NCBI RefSeq assembly: GCF_009881055.1
Contig: NZ_WXFG01000023.1
Location: 1-64,000, forward strand
DNA: 64,000 nt
Reading direction: 5' to 3'
Source of the DNA: Peptoclostridium sp.
GTDB taxonomy: Bacteria > Bacillota > Clostridia > Peptostreptococcales > Peptostreptococcaceae
The position numbers and the translations under genes were made by a program. Below the pieces are notes generated by a model. That model worked only from the letters and a program-made list of their open reading frames with translations, was not told the DNA's origin and searched no databases. The first letter of the stretch is position 1. Each line of letters opens with the position of its first letter. Shown piece by piece: positions 47,134 to 55,771 of the stretch.

Positions 47134-48064
47134 CGAGTTCACCTCCAGTAGAATGGATTGCAAGCAGCTTGCCTATGAAGTCCTTCATGTCGCCTCTTTC
47201 AACAATAGTGTCCACAAAGCCCTTGTCCTGAAGGAACTCGGCTCTTTGGAAGCCCTCAGGGAGCTTTTGCCTTATCGTCTGCTCTATTACCCTTGGTCCT
47301 GCAAAGCCAATGAGCGCCTTAGGCTCGGCCACTATTATGTCGCCAAGCATCGCAAAAGAGGCAGTAACGCCTCCCGTTGTAGGGTCCGTCAGCACGGATA
47401 TATACAGCAGTCCCGCGTCGTCGAGCTTTCCGAGCGCCGCGGAGGTCTTTGCCATTTGCATGAGCGAAAGCATGCCCTCCTGCATCCTGGCTCCGCCCGA
47501 TGTCGAGAATATGACTACCGGAAGCCTTTTTTCAATGGCCTTTTCCACGGCTCTTGATATCTTTTCTCCGACTACAGATCCCATGCTGCCCATCATGAAA
47601 AGCGAGTCCATTACGCAAATAACGCAGCTTTGGCCGGAGACTTTGCACTCTCCCGTAACTACGGCCTCGTCCAGGCCTGACTTTTCGGCCGCGTCCCTTA
47701 GCTTGTCGTCGTAGCTTGCAAATTCAAGGGCGTTGACAGTCCTTATGATTGTGTCATACTCCCTGAAGCTGCCGGCATCCGCTGTTATCTGTATCCTTCT
47801 TCTGGCTCCCAGCCTTGTGTGGTGAGAGCACTCGGGGCACACTCCCAGATTGTCTGATAGAGCCTGCTTTTCGATTACCGCCGAGCAGGAAGGGCATGAC
47901 ATGTGATTCTCGTCCAGTTGCACCTGTGGCTTTTGCGGCTCCGCCTGAGCTTTTGGAGCTTCCTGCGGCTCGTCTGCTGGCTTTTCCTTTTGAACATTTA
48001 TGACAGCGTAGCCTTTTTCATGATGGCTTTTTTGACTTTTCTTAGTAAAGAGGTCCTTTAGCAA
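47123..48064 (-). CDS. accD: Acetyl-CoA carboxylase carboxyltransferase subunit beta
   Basis: 313 residues from TTG 48064 (GAGGTG 7-8 nt upstream), giving the usual MLKDLFTKK start. Zinc ribbon with four Cys ([13 protein letters not shown]... CPEC, residues about 57-80), preceded by an unusual 35-residue Pro/Ala/Gln linker ([17 protein letters not shown]). Then [38 protein letters not shown] and [17 protein letters not shown]. Partner of AccA. Confidence 0.96.
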   Translation of the reverse strand: MLKDLFTKKSQKSHHEKGYAVINVQKEKPADEPQEAPKAQAEPQKPQVQLDENHMSCPSCSAVIEKQALSDNLGVCPECSHHTRLGARRRIQITADAGSFREYDTIIRTVNALEFASYDDKLRDAAEKSGLDEAVVTGECKVSGQSCVICVMDSLFMMGSMGSVVGEKISRAVEKAIEKRLPVVIFSTSGGARMQEGMLSLMQMAKTSAALGKLDDAGLLYISVLTDPTTGGVTASFAMLGDIIVAEPKALIGFAGPRVIEQTIRQKLPEGFQRAEFLQDKGFVDTIVERGDMKDFIGKLLAIHSTGGELDDK

Positions 48065-48086
48065 TTCAATTCACCTCGCCTGTTTC

Positions 48087-49442
48087 TTATTTGTGGCCTG
48101 CGCCGAACATCTTTCTATCTATGAAGCCCGTGTCGAACTTGTTTTCCACGAAAAACTCGTCGCTGAGTATTTCCCTCTGGAAGTCTATGTTTGTCTCAAT
48201 GCCCATTACGATAGTCTCGTCGAGCACTCTTTTCATCCTGCTTATGGCTTCGTGCCTGTTTCTGCCCCACACTATGAGCTTGCCTATCATGGAGTCGTAC
48301 GTAGGGGGTATCCTGTAGCCGCTGTATATGTGCGAGTCGACCCTCACGCCATATCCGCCCGGGAAGTAAAAGTCGCTTACCGTTCCAGGGCATGGCCTGA
48401 AGCCGTGGCTGACGTCCTCCGCGTTGACTCTGCACTCTATGGCGTGGCCGTTTATCTTTATGTCCTCCTGCGTGAAGGACAGCTTTTCGCCTGAGGCTAT
48501 GTTTATTTGCTCTCTTACTATGTCCACGCCCGTTACCATCTCTGTTACGGGATGCTCGACCTGTATTCTCGTGTTCATCTCTATGAAGTAGAAGTTCTTG
48601 TCCTTGTCCACCAGGAACTCTATTGTGCCGGCGTTGACGTAGCCCACAGCCTTGGCTCCCTTCACAGCGGCCTCTCCCATCATGCTTCTTATGTCATCGT
48701 CAAGGAGCGCGCTTGGGGCTTCCTCCAGCACCTTCTGGTTTCTTCTCTGGAGCGAGCAGTCCCTCTCGCCAAGATGTACTACATTGCCGTGAGAATCCGC
48801 GATTATCTGCACCTCTATGTGCCTTGGATTCTCAATGAGCTTCTCGACGTACATGGAGTTGTCTCCAAAGGCCATGGCCGATTCCGACTGGGCGACGCTA
48901 AAGCCCTTTATGAACTCGTCCCTGTTTCTGGCGACTCTCATGCCTCTTCCGCCGCCGCCGCTTACTGCCTTAATCATGACAGGGAAGCCTATCTTCTCGG
49001 CCTCCAAAAGAGCTTCTTTGGCGTCTGTGATGCTGCCTTCAGTTCCCGGAACTACGGGAACCCCCGCTTCTATCATCGTTTTTCTGGCCTGGGCCTTGTC
49101 GCCCATTTTTATTATGTGGTCCTCTGTAGGGCCGATGAATATTATGTCCTCGTCCCTGCACCTTTTGACGAAGGTCGGGTTTTCCGAGAGGAAGCCATAG
49201 CCCGGATGTATGGCATCGGCGCCCTTGATTAGCGCGGCGCTTATTATGCTGTCCATGTTGAGATAGCTCTTTGTCGAAATTGCCGGACCTATGCATATCG
49301 CCTCGTCGGCTATGTGCACGTGAAGAGAATCCCTGTCCATTTCCGAATAGACGGCGACAGTCTTTATGCCCATCTCCTTACAGGCCCTTATTATCCTTAC
49401 TGCTATTTCACCCCTGTTTGCAACGAGTACCTTGCTTATCAT
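48087..49442 (-). CDS. accC: Biotin carboxylase
   Basis: 451 residues, ATG 49442 with AGGAGGT upstream. ATP-grasp enzyme: [35 protein letters not shown], the Gly-rich [35 protein letters not shown] and [20 protein letters not shown], all standard. Carboxylates biotin on AccB with bicarbonate and ATP. Four nt downstream of accB. Confidence 0.97.
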   Translation of the reverse strand: MISKVLVANRGEIAVRIIRACKEMGIKTVAVYSEMDRDSLHVHIADEAICIGPAISTKSYLNMDSIISAALIKGADAIHPGYGFLSENPTFVKRCRDEDIIFIGPTEDHIIKMGDKAQARKTMIEAGVPVVPGTEGSITDAKEALLEAEKIGFPVMIKAVSGGGGRGMRVARNRDEFIKGFSVAQSESAMAFGDNSMYVEKLIENPRHIEVQIIADSHGNVVHLGERDCSLQRRNQKVLEEAPSALLDDDIRSMMGEAAVKGAKAVGYVNAGTIEFLVDKDKNFYFIEMNTRIQVEHPVTEMVTGVDIVREQINIASGEKLSFTQEDIKINGHAIECRVNAEDVSHGFRPCPGTVSDFYFPGGYGVRVDSHIYSGYRIPPTYDSMIGKLIVWGRNRHEAISRMKRVLDETIVMGIETNIDFQREILSDEFFVENKFDTGFIDRKMFGAGHK

Positions 49443-49446
49443 AAGT

Positions 49447-49920
49447 CTACCTCCTGATTTTCATAAGAGGCTGACCGTATTCTACAATATCCTCGTTTTG
49501 AACTAGTATCTCGACTATTTCGCCCGCTTCTTCGCTTTCTATCTCGTTCATTATCTTCATGGCTTCTATTATGCAGAGCGTGTCACCCTTGGCAACCTTG
49601 TCGCCAACCTTTACGAACGCAGGAGTTCCCGGGCTTGAAGATCCGTAGAAGGTTCCCACTATAGGCGATTTGACTATGTAGAGATCTTCTGCAACAGCAA
49701 CCGGAGCCGCTTCTACCGCAGCTGCCGGCGCTGCTGGGGCTGACGCTGCAACGGCGGCTTTTGGAGCCTCGATAGTCTGGTATACTGCAGCCGGAGCGGC
49801 TGAAGCAACCTCTGCTGTCTTGCTTATCTTTATCTTTAAGCTGCCTTCTTCCATTTCGAATTTTTGTATACTGCTGGCATCCAGCGCGTGTATTAGCTCT
49901 TTTATATCTTTAATATCCAC
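49447..49920 (-). CDS. accB: Biotin carboxyl carrier protein
   Basis: 157 residues from GTG 49920 (CGGAGGT 6-8 nt upstream). N-terminal [20 protein letters not shown], a long Ala/Pro linker (residues about 40-78), and C-terminal biotinyl domain with the biotinylated lysine in [15 protein letters not shown]. First gene of accBCDA under a FapR-type operator. Confidence 0.96.
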   Translation of the reverse strand: MDIKDIKELIHALDASSIQKFEMEEGSLKIKISKTAEVASAAPAAVYQTIEAPKAAVAASAPAAPAAAVEAAPVAVAEDLYIVKSPIVGTFYGSSSPGTPAFVKVGDKVAKGDTLCIIEAMKIMNEIESEEAGEIVEILVQNEDIVEYGQPLMKIRR

Positions 49921-49976
49921 AGTTTTTACCTCCGAATTTGCATGATTTCGATTATCCGAGAAATCATGACTTGATT

Positions 49977-49993
49977 TTAGTATCTGGTGCTAA
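49977..49993. promoter_or_regulatory. FapR-type operator of accBCDA
   Basis: TTAGTATCTGGTGCTAA, a near-perfect match to the FapR palindrome (TTAGTACCTnnTnCTAA type). It lies just downstream of the -10 box, where bound FapR would block transcription until malonyl-CoA builds up. FapR itself is not encoded in the window. Confidence 0.82.
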
Positions 49994-50010
49994 TTTGACA
50001 TATGTAAAAT

Positions 50011-50039
50011 ATTATATCAATTTTCACAGGTTTTTTCAA
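50011..50039 (-). promoter_or_regulatory. Promoter of accBCDA
   Basis: Minus strand TTGAAA (plus 50034-50039) and TATAAT (plus 50011-50016) with exactly 17 nt between. Start would be about 18 nt upstream of the centre of the FapR operator. Confidence 0.8.
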
Positions 50040-50110
50040 TCTTATCGGCATTTCTGATTGACACACAGAAACTCATTATACCACAAAACGGCATGAGAAA
50101 TGAATCCGTA

Positions 50111-50164
50111 AGCCAGGGGGACGGTTCTCTTGGCCCAAAAAGACAAGAGAACCGTCCCTGTGGC
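50111..50164. repeat. REP/MITE-like palindrome, copy 3
   Basis: AGCCAGGGGGACGGTTCTCTTG pattern shortened here: arms share GGGACGGTTCTCTTG / CAAGAGAACCGTCCC around GCCCAAAAAGA. Same family as 13110 and 13576. It lies between the acc promoter and the pap gene end. Confidence 0.8.
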
Positions 50165-50195
50165 TATGCTCAGAATCATCATGTGAAAACCCCTT

Positions 50196-51752
50196 CTATC
50201 TCTTTTGAAGGGCTTTTTCTATCTCCTCTATTGTGTGCTCCAGGACCTTGACTCTGGCGTACCTTTTGCAGTTGGACTCTACTATTGTCCATGGGGCGAA
50301 GGTTGTGCTTGTCCTAAAGAGCATCTCGTCGACGGCGTCCTTGTAGCTGTCCCAGTTGTACCTGTTGCGCCAGTCCTCGTCCGATATCTTCCAAGTCTTG
50401 TTTGGGTCCGACTCCCTCTCTTGGAAGCGCTTCAGTTGCTCGTCCCGGTCTATGTGTATCCAGTATTTGAGGAACACCGTGCCGAAGTTGACTATGTGCT
50501 CTTCCATGTCGTTTATCTCCCTGTAGGCCCGCTTCCACTCGGCCTCGCTGCAGTAGCCCTCTACGCGCTCGACAAGTACTCTTCCATACCAGCTCCGGTC
50601 GAATATCGCTATGTGGCCTGTTTTGGGCATCTCTCTCCAGAACCGCCACAGGTAGTGGTGGTTTTTTTCGGTGTCGTCGGGAGAGCTTATCGGCACGACA
50701 TCGTATCCCCTTGGGTCCAGCGATGCAGCCAGGCGCTTTATGTTGCCGCCCTTGCCTGCCGCGTCCCAGCCTTCATATGCTATGACGACGGGGATCTTGG
50801 CCCTGTAGAGCTCGTTGCCGAGCAGCCTCATTTTGCACTGCAGCTTGTCTATTCGTTTTTCATACTCCTGCTTGTCCATTGAAAGCGAGAGATCAACCTT
50901 GTCTATAACCGAAGATTTGAGGCCGCTCACTCTTAGAATTGAGCCGTTTTCGGGATTTTCTCCCGGAGCCTGGTTTCTCATTTTTCTTATCATCTGGGCG
51001 TTTGCGACGAGCTCCCTTTGCCTGTCTATCCTTGCAAGCCCGGATTCCATTCCCTCTATGAAGCTCATAAGCGTCTTTATTATCCCGAATCTGTAATCCT
51101 CGCACTCGACTATTGTCCAGGGCGCCCGCTCTGTGTCGGTCTCCTCTATGGCCCTTTGCATGGCCTGCATGTAGACGTCGTATTTTTTGTTCTGTCGCTT
51201 GTCGGCCTCTCTTATTCTCCATGCGGTGGCAGGATTTTTCTCCATGCGCTCCTGCCTTTTTTTCTGCTCATCCTTGCTTATGTGGAGAAAGAACTTGAGT
51301 ATTATGAAGCCGTCCTCATAGAGCACCCTTTCGAAGGAGTTTATCTCGCCGTATGAGGTTTCGAGGGCTTTGCCCTTCACGTTGCCTTCGGCTGCATCGT
51401 CCATTATCCGCCTGTACCAGCTCCTGTCGAATACTGCCATGTCGCCTTTTTCGGGCGTCTTTATCCAGAATCGCCAAAGAAAAGGCCTTCTCATCTCTTC
51501 TTCGTTTTCCTCCTGCATTGTGATTACGCTGAAATATCTGGGATTCATGGGGAGTATGAGCTCGTTTATTATTCGCCCCTTGCCCGATGCGTCCCAGCCC
51601 TCGAATACTACTATTACAGGCACCTCCTTGTCCTTGGCCTCGCGCTGGAGCTGGCCGAGGCGTATTTCTATGTCCTTCATTAGCGCTTTGTATTCCTTCT
51701 TGTCGATTTGCTTTGACAGGTCTATCTTCTCGAACATATACTCCGGATGCAT
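50196..51752 (-). CDS. pap: Polyphosphate:AMP phosphotransferase (two PPK2 domains)
   Basis: 518 residues from ATG 51752 (RBS weak; ATG 51737 is an alternative). Two PPK2 domains in tandem: first (about 10-240) with FEGWDASGKGRIINELI, LWRFWIKTPEKGDMAVFDRS and WYRR; second (about 275-510) with YEGWDAAGKGGNIKRLA, LWRFWREMPKTGHIAIFDRS and WYGR. Each has a Walker A motif and the lid Arg residues. Class II PPK2 enzymes of this form make ADP from AMP and polyphosphate. Cytoplasmic. Helps to recover energy when AMP rises, for example after amino-acid activation. No ppk1 nearby. Confidence 0.9.
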   Translation of the reverse strand: MHPEYMFEKIDLSKQIDKKEYKALMKDIEIRLGQLQREAKDKEVPVIVVFEGWDASGKGRIINELILPMNPRYFSVITMQEENEEEMRRPFLWRFWIKTPEKGDMAVFDRSWYRRIMDDAAEGNVKGKALETSYGEINSFERVLYEDGFIILKFFLHISKDEQKKRQERMEKNPATAWRIREADKRQNKKYDVYMQAMQRAIEETDTERAPWTIVECEDYRFGIIKTLMSFIEGMESGLARIDRQRELVANAQMIRKMRNQAPGENPENGSILRVSGLKSSVIDKVDLSLSMDKQEYEKRIDKLQCKMRLLGNELYRAKIPVVIAYEGWDAAGKGGNIKRLAASLDPRGYDVVPISSPDDTEKNHHYLWRFWREMPKTGHIAIFDRSWYGRVLVERVEGYCSEAEWKRAYREINDMEEHIVNFGTVFLKYWIHIDRDEQLKRFQERESDPNKTWKISDEDWRNRYNWDSYKDAVDEMLFRTSTTFAPWTIVESNCKRYARVKVLEHTIEEIEKALQKR

Positions 51753-51883
51753 GCCTTTTTGGCCGCTCCGGCTTCACCTCCCTGCTTGTGGTTAATTCTT
51801 TTTTTTATACCCTTTATTCGGGGTATAAAATACTTATAGTATACATGTGTGTGAATCCATCTGAATAAATGTCCTTTGAGATA

Positions 51884-52072
51884 TAATCCGATGAAAAATC
51901 CGGTCTTATGTCTCGTTTTCGAGGCTGCAAGGGCTTTCATATTTCAAAGCTCTTGAATTTTGAGAACTCGCTTCGCTCAGACACTCAAAATTCTGCGGCT
52001 TTGTACATATGATTCGCCTGCAACCTCAGCAAAACAAGCCTCAATAAGACCTGGCTTTGTTTCATCGGATTA
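51884..52072. repeat. Long imperfect palindrome, copy D
   Basis: 189 bp, centre near 51978. Apex GAATTTTGAG (51955-51964) / CTCAAAATTC (51984-51993) around AACTCGCTTCGCTCAGACA, identical to copy A over about 45 nt. The outer stem is different: GGTCTTAT / ATAAGACC, and TAATCCGATGAAA (51884-51896) / TTTCATCGGATTA (52060-52072), a perfect 13-bp end. Confidence 0.85.
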
Positions 52073-52152
52073 CGCTGCAAAACACGCTGATATCCCATGA
52101 TTGCGGATGCGCATCAGGCCTAGCATTCTTTCATAGCATTTGCGCAATTCTT

Positions 52153-52352
52153 CCGATGGAGCTCCGAGTAAAAGTTAGGCCTGGTTTAATGAATTTTGGA
52201 AGATTTCTTGGCGCAGTGAAAGCTTGAAGTCATAGCGGTTTTGAGTGTCTGAGCGTAGCGAGTTCTCAAAACCCATGACATTCGAGCCGGAATGAGCCAA
52301 GTAGAAATCTCAAAATGAAATTTAAAGGCCGGCTTTCATCGGAGCTCACCTT
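52153..52352. repeat. Long imperfect palindrome, copy E
   Basis: About 200 bp, centre near 52254, apex in the reverse orientation: GGTTTTGAG (52237-52245) / CTCAAAACC (52265-52273) around TGTCTGAGCGTAGCGAGTT. Outward: GCCAAG with AAATCT and CAAAAT, and GAGCTCC / GGAGCTC at 52159-52165 and 52341-52347. Weak pairing may extend to 52141-52360. Confidence 0.78.
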
Positions 52353-52382
52353 TGTACGCATTCTACTAAAGGAGTGATTGAA

Positions 52383-53390
52383 TTGAAACGAACGTATATA
52401 CTGACTTTAGCTTTGATTGTTGTTATGACGCTTGCGGGGTGCAAGGCGGAGCCCCCGATGGATACTCTCAGGAAGGCTATGGACAAGACGCTTCAGATTG
52501 AAAGCGCCAGGCAGGATTTTTCTGTGGATATGAAAATGGATCTTGGCGGAGCTTCTGAGGAGGAGCAGCAGGCCCTTTCGCTTATGCGCAATGTGACTTT
52601 AAGGAGCGAGATTGCCTATATATCTGCAGGCGCCGAATCTGCCGGGGATTTTTCAGTTCACTCCGACGGCATAACCTACGAGGGCCAAATTTTCACTCAG
52701 GGCGGCAAGTCTATAATGAAGCTGCCTGCTATGGACAAGTATTTGGTTTTTGATTCAACGGGCTACAGCAAGGAAGATATTGATGACATGAAGGAGCTCA
52801 GCGCCCAGCTTTCTACTATAATGCTTGAGACTGTGGGAGAAGATGCGATAACGCTCGAGAAGAACGTGGCTACAGAGTCGCCGCAGGGGAGCTTCAAGGG
52901 CAAGCGCATAAGCTTTTCAATGAGCGACACTCAGCTCAAGGATTTTGTGAAGAAGGCGGCTTTCCTCATTGTCGAAAACGACTCTTTCAAGAAGAATATG
53001 AAGGAGAGCATACGTATGCAAATGCAGATGCAGGGTGAGGTGTACAGCGAAGCTGAGGCCGAAAAAAGGCTGAGGGAGTTCCAGGACGAGCTTGAAACCG
53101 GCGTGGACCAGCTCTACAAGGTTGTGCAGTTCGACGGCATGAGCGTTGATTACATCATAGATAAGGACTACAACATAAGAAGTTCGAAAATGAAGCTCAA
53201 GATGAGAGTCGACGATCCTCAGACCTCCAGATATGTTGACATGACGTTCGACATGGATTCAAATCTGTGGGATATAGGCGATAAGATGAAGCTGGACATT
53301 CCAAAAGTCACCTCTGAAAATTCAGTGGACTGGGGTGAAGCGGACGGCTTTATGACTCCTGTTCCCGAAGCATCTGTTCAACAGCAGTAG
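52383..53390 (+). CDS. Lipoprotein with LolA/DUF6612-like body
   Basis: 335 residues from TTG 52383 (AAAGGAG 8 nt upstream); GTG 52374 is too near the RBS. Signal sequence MKRTYILTLALIVVMTLAGC has the lipobox LAGC, so it is a lipid-anchored outer-face protein. The body is a LolA-like beta half-barrel (SARQDFSVDMKMDLGG, SDGITYEGQIFTQGGKSIMK, YIIDKDYNIRSSKMKLKMRV), like other clostridial lipoproteins of unknown function. C-terminal PVPEASVQQQ. Single gene. Lipid or polymer binding is a guess. Confidence 0.75.
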   Translation: MKRTYILTLALIVVMTLAGCKAEPPMDTLRKAMDKTLQIESARQDFSVDMKMDLGGASEEEQQALSLMRNVTLRSEIAYISAGAESAGDFSVHSDGITYEGQIFTQGGKSIMKLPAMDKYLVFDSTGYSKEDIDDMKELSAQLSTIMLETVGEDAITLEKNVATESPQGSFKGKRISFSMSDTQLKDFVKKAAFLIVENDSFKKNMKESIRMQMQMQGEVYSEAEAEKRLREFQDELETGVDQLYKVVQFDGMSVDYIIDKDYNIRSSKMKLKMRVDDPQTSRYVDMTFDMDSNLWDIGDKMKLDIPKVTSENSVDWGEADGFMTPVPEASVQQQ

Positions 53391-53562
53391 CTGCCTGCCG
53401 TCAGGCGGATTCAACAGGCTCAGGCCAGGTGCATTGTTAATTATGTTAACTTCGCGCGAAATTGTGGAATTTGGAGTTTCAAGGTAGTATAATGGTTTTA
53501 GGGACAATGTCCTTGGCTCGTAACATTACACTGTATAAAACACTGTAAAAGGGGGCTTGCGA

Positions 53563-53790
53563 ATGCTTGATGGGAATAAGATAAGGGAATTCAGACTTAA
53601 TCTCGGTTACACCGCAAAGGATATAGAGGTGCTGACGCAGGATCAAAAGTATGGAACTTGCATTTCCAAATCGTATCTCGAGGAGCTGGAAAGAGGAGAC
53701 AAGAAAAATCCAAGCTTCCAAAAGGTAGTTGTGCTTGCCAGCATTCTGGGATGCAAGCTTGACGAACTCATCACCTCTTATGAGCATTAG
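53563..53790 (+). CDS. Xre-family helix-turn-helix regulator (75 residues)
   Basis: From ATG 53563, GGGGG 8-9 nt upstream. It consists of one Cro/C1-type domain: MLDGNKIREFRLNLGYTAKD, ISKSYLEELERGDKKNPSFQ and KVVVLASILGCKLDELI. A 10-residue insert (VLTQDQKYGTCISKS) enlarges the turn. No ligand or dimer domain. Small Xre proteins of this kind regulate sporulation, biofilm or stress genes; target unknown. Confidence 0.8.
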   Translation: MLDGNKIREFRLNLGYTAKDIEVLTQDQKYGTCISKSYLEELERGDKKNPSFQKVVVLASILGCKLDELITSYEH

Positions 53791-53824
53791 ACCATTTTTA
53801 GACTAACCGAATCTCAAACGAAAT

Positions 53825-53875
53825 TAAAAAACCTCCCATAGAGCAGTGGTAACACTGCGCCGCGGGAGGTTTTTA
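53825..53875. terminator. Bidirectional terminator after the Xre gene
   Basis: AAAAACCTCCC / GGGAGGTTTTT with an inner GCAGTG/CACTGC stem. Both flanking A and T runs are present; genes converge here. Confidence 0.85.
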
Positions 53876-53902
53876 TGGTTCAGATAAAATCAGTTCTGCT
53901 AA

Positions 53903-54046
53903 TTACCTTTTTCCTTGAATCACATTTATCAAAACCATAATAATGGCAACTACCAAGAGAACATGTATAAACCCGCCCATGGTAGTCGAGCTAACTAGGC
54001 CGAGAACCCATAAAACTATGAGTATCATCGCAATTGTCCATAACAT
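53903..54046 (-). CDS. Small two-helix membrane protein (Lmo0937 type)
   Basis: 47 residues, ATG 54046 with AAAGGGGTG 7-8 nt upstream. MLWTIAMILIVLWVLGLVSS and GGFIHVLLVVAIIMVLINVI are two membrane helices separated by TTMGG; the pattern W-x-I-x-x-x-L-x-V-L-W-x-L-G-x-x-x-x-x-x-x-G-x-x-I-H is that of the Lmo0937/DUF5670 family. Often stress-induced; no known function. Confidence 0.8.
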   Translation of the reverse strand: MLWTIAMILIVLWVLGLVSSTTMGGFIHVLLVVAIIMVLINVIQGKR

Positions 54047-54163
54047 ATTCGATCACCCCTTTATAATTAACGCGTTTACCGAAGTTCTAGTTGCCAGATA
54101 ATATACTTTATAATTTACTTTATACCCTTGCGCGGAGTTTTTAACCAAATTTTTACACACAGG

Positions 54164-55618
54164 CTATTTCACTTCCTGTACATAGACAGAAACTGAACCT
54201 GCATTTGTTTTGAAGGTACCCTGTCCCTTTTCATCGATAGTCACCTTGTCTGCTACAAAGCCCATTTTGTCTGCCCATACCTCGCCGGCATGAATCTCGC
54301 CGACAAACATGGCTTTTTCCCCGGCATCTCCAGTTGACATTATGACGGCGCAGCCGTGGGGATGCTCCTCATTGCCCGATCGGACCCAGCCTACAATGTT
54401 ATTGTGATCAAAGAAATCAAATTGTTCTCCAAAGGCGTTTTCTTGACGAATTCGAATCAGCTTATCCAGATTTTCCTTTTGTCCCGGGATAGGATTTTCT
54501 CCTGATATGCCATAATAGTCTCCATAAAATATAACCGGATACCCATCCATTCGGAGCAGTATGAGCGCATAGGCCAGCGGCTTGAACCATGCTTCCACGA
54601 AGGACTGCAAGGACTCATGCGGCTGCGAATCATGATTGTCTACGAATGTAACCGCTATATCATTGTATTTATTCACGAGAGTTTTATCGAAAAGGGTTCG
54701 CATATCAAAGTTTTTTCCCTCCAGTGATGCCTGATGGAATTTAAAATGCAATGGAACATCGAAAAGATCAATCTGATAATCGGTGTTTCTCATGTAGTTT
54801 TCAAGCTTGCTCTTGTCGGCTGACCAATATTCTCCTACACAGTAAAAATTTTCTCCGAAGGTTTCTCTAATATGGTTCACCAGGTCTCGCATGAAAAAAT
54901 CATTGATATGCTTGATCGCATCAAGCCGAACTCCATCCACCTTGGTCTCCTTGATAAACCAATCGATCCATTTGATGGTCTCCTCTCGCACCTGAGGATG
55001 AGTGTAGTCTATATTTGCAAACATTAGATAGTCATAATTGCCTAGTTCATAATCTACGCCCTGGCTCCATTTCTTGTTTTCACCCATGATCAGGTAAATA
55101 GCTGTTTTTCCATTAGAATTATTAAAATCAGTGCCGGAAAAATGCTCCCAGGACCATTTGAAGTCGGAATACTTGTTGTTTCTGCCTGGAAATATAAATC
55201 TAGTCCAGCCTTCGATTTCATATTCATCTGAAATAAATGTCATCCTGTCCTGCGGATCGACCTCGACAGCCATGAATTTTTCCGTTTCATCTGCGCCAGC
55301 CTTGTGGTTGATTACAATATCGGCGTAGACTTGTATCCCGTTTGCATGCAATGCATCTATGGCTTCATGCAACTCCTGCTTGGTTCCATATTTTGTCCGG
55401 ACGGTGTTTTTTTGATCGAATTCGCCAATATCATAAACGTCATACACGCCATAGCCTATATCCCTGCTGCTTGTTGCTTTGCAGCAGGGTGGAATCCAAA
55501 CCGCGCTGACGCCAAGCTCCTTCAGATGCTGAGCATCCTCCCCAAGAGCCTTCCATACACTTCCATCGTCCTTCATGTAACATTCAAAATACTGCATGAT
55601 CAATCCATTTTTATGCAT
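54164..55618 (-). CDS. Intracellular alpha-amylase (GH13 subfamily 5 type)
   Basis: 484 residues from ATG 55618 (AAGGAG 8 nt upstream; the GTG at 55627 is unlikely). No signal peptide, so it acts in the cytoplasm, like E. coli AmyA. GH13 motifs: VYADIVINHKAGAD (region I), KVDGVRLDAIKH with nucleophile D233 (region II), CVGEYW with acid E263 (III) and FVDNHDSQP with D330 (IV). Start MHKNGLIMQYFECYMKDDGS is characteristic. It cuts alpha-1,4-glucan, presumably the cell's own glycogen or imported dextrins, to maltose and longer pieces for the GH65 phosphorylase 2.5 kb away. Confidence 0.92.
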   Translation of the reverse strand: MHKNGLIMQYFECYMKDDGSVWKALGEDAQHLKELGVSAVWIPPCCKATSSRDIGYGVYDVYDIGEFDQKNTVRTKYGTKQELHEAIDALHANGIQVYADIVINHKAGADETEKFMAVEVDPQDRMTFISDEYEIEGWTRFIFPGRNNKYSDFKWSWEHFSGTDFNNSNGKTAIYLIMGENKKWSQGVDYELGNYDYLMFANIDYTHPQVREETIKWIDWFIKETKVDGVRLDAIKHINDFFMRDLVNHIRETFGENFYCVGEYWSADKSKLENYMRNTDYQIDLFDVPLHFKFHQASLEGKNFDMRTLFDKTLVNKYNDIAVTFVDNHDSQPHESLQSFVEAWFKPLAYALILLRMDGYPVIFYGDYYGISGENPIPGQKENLDKLIRIRQENAFGEQFDFFDHNNIVGWVRSGNEEHPHGCAVIMSTGDAGEKAMFVGEIHAGEVWADKMGFVADKVTIDEKGQGTFKTNAGSVSVYVQEVK

Positions 55619-55712
55619 GGTTTCCACTCCTTAACTGTTTTAAGGTGACTGTGTGTTATTATTTATACCCCTACCATTAAAAAAACAGCATGGGCATCGC
55701 TAGATACGCACA

Positions 55713-55751
55713 AAATCCAGGGACACGCGGATATGGCGCTTCCCTGGATTT
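55713..55751 (-). terminator. Terminator after the RNA methyltransferase gene
   Basis: AAATCCAGGGA / TCCCTGGATTT around a 15-nt loop, A run on one side, T on the other. Confidence 0.75.
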
Positions 55752-55771
55752 CATTTGTTAAACTTGGTATT

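Larger units (their letters stand above)
51753..52382. other. Gene-free region carrying two palindromes
   Basis: 630 nt between divergent genes. Almost all of it belongs to palindrome copies D and E; the remaining 80 nt between them (52073-52152) shows no gene. The promoters of pap and the lipoprotein gene must lie here. Confidence 0.6.

Noticed and set aside
48507..49232. 241-codon plus-strand open frame opposite accC
   Set aside because: Shadow of a well-conserved biotin carboxylase gene.
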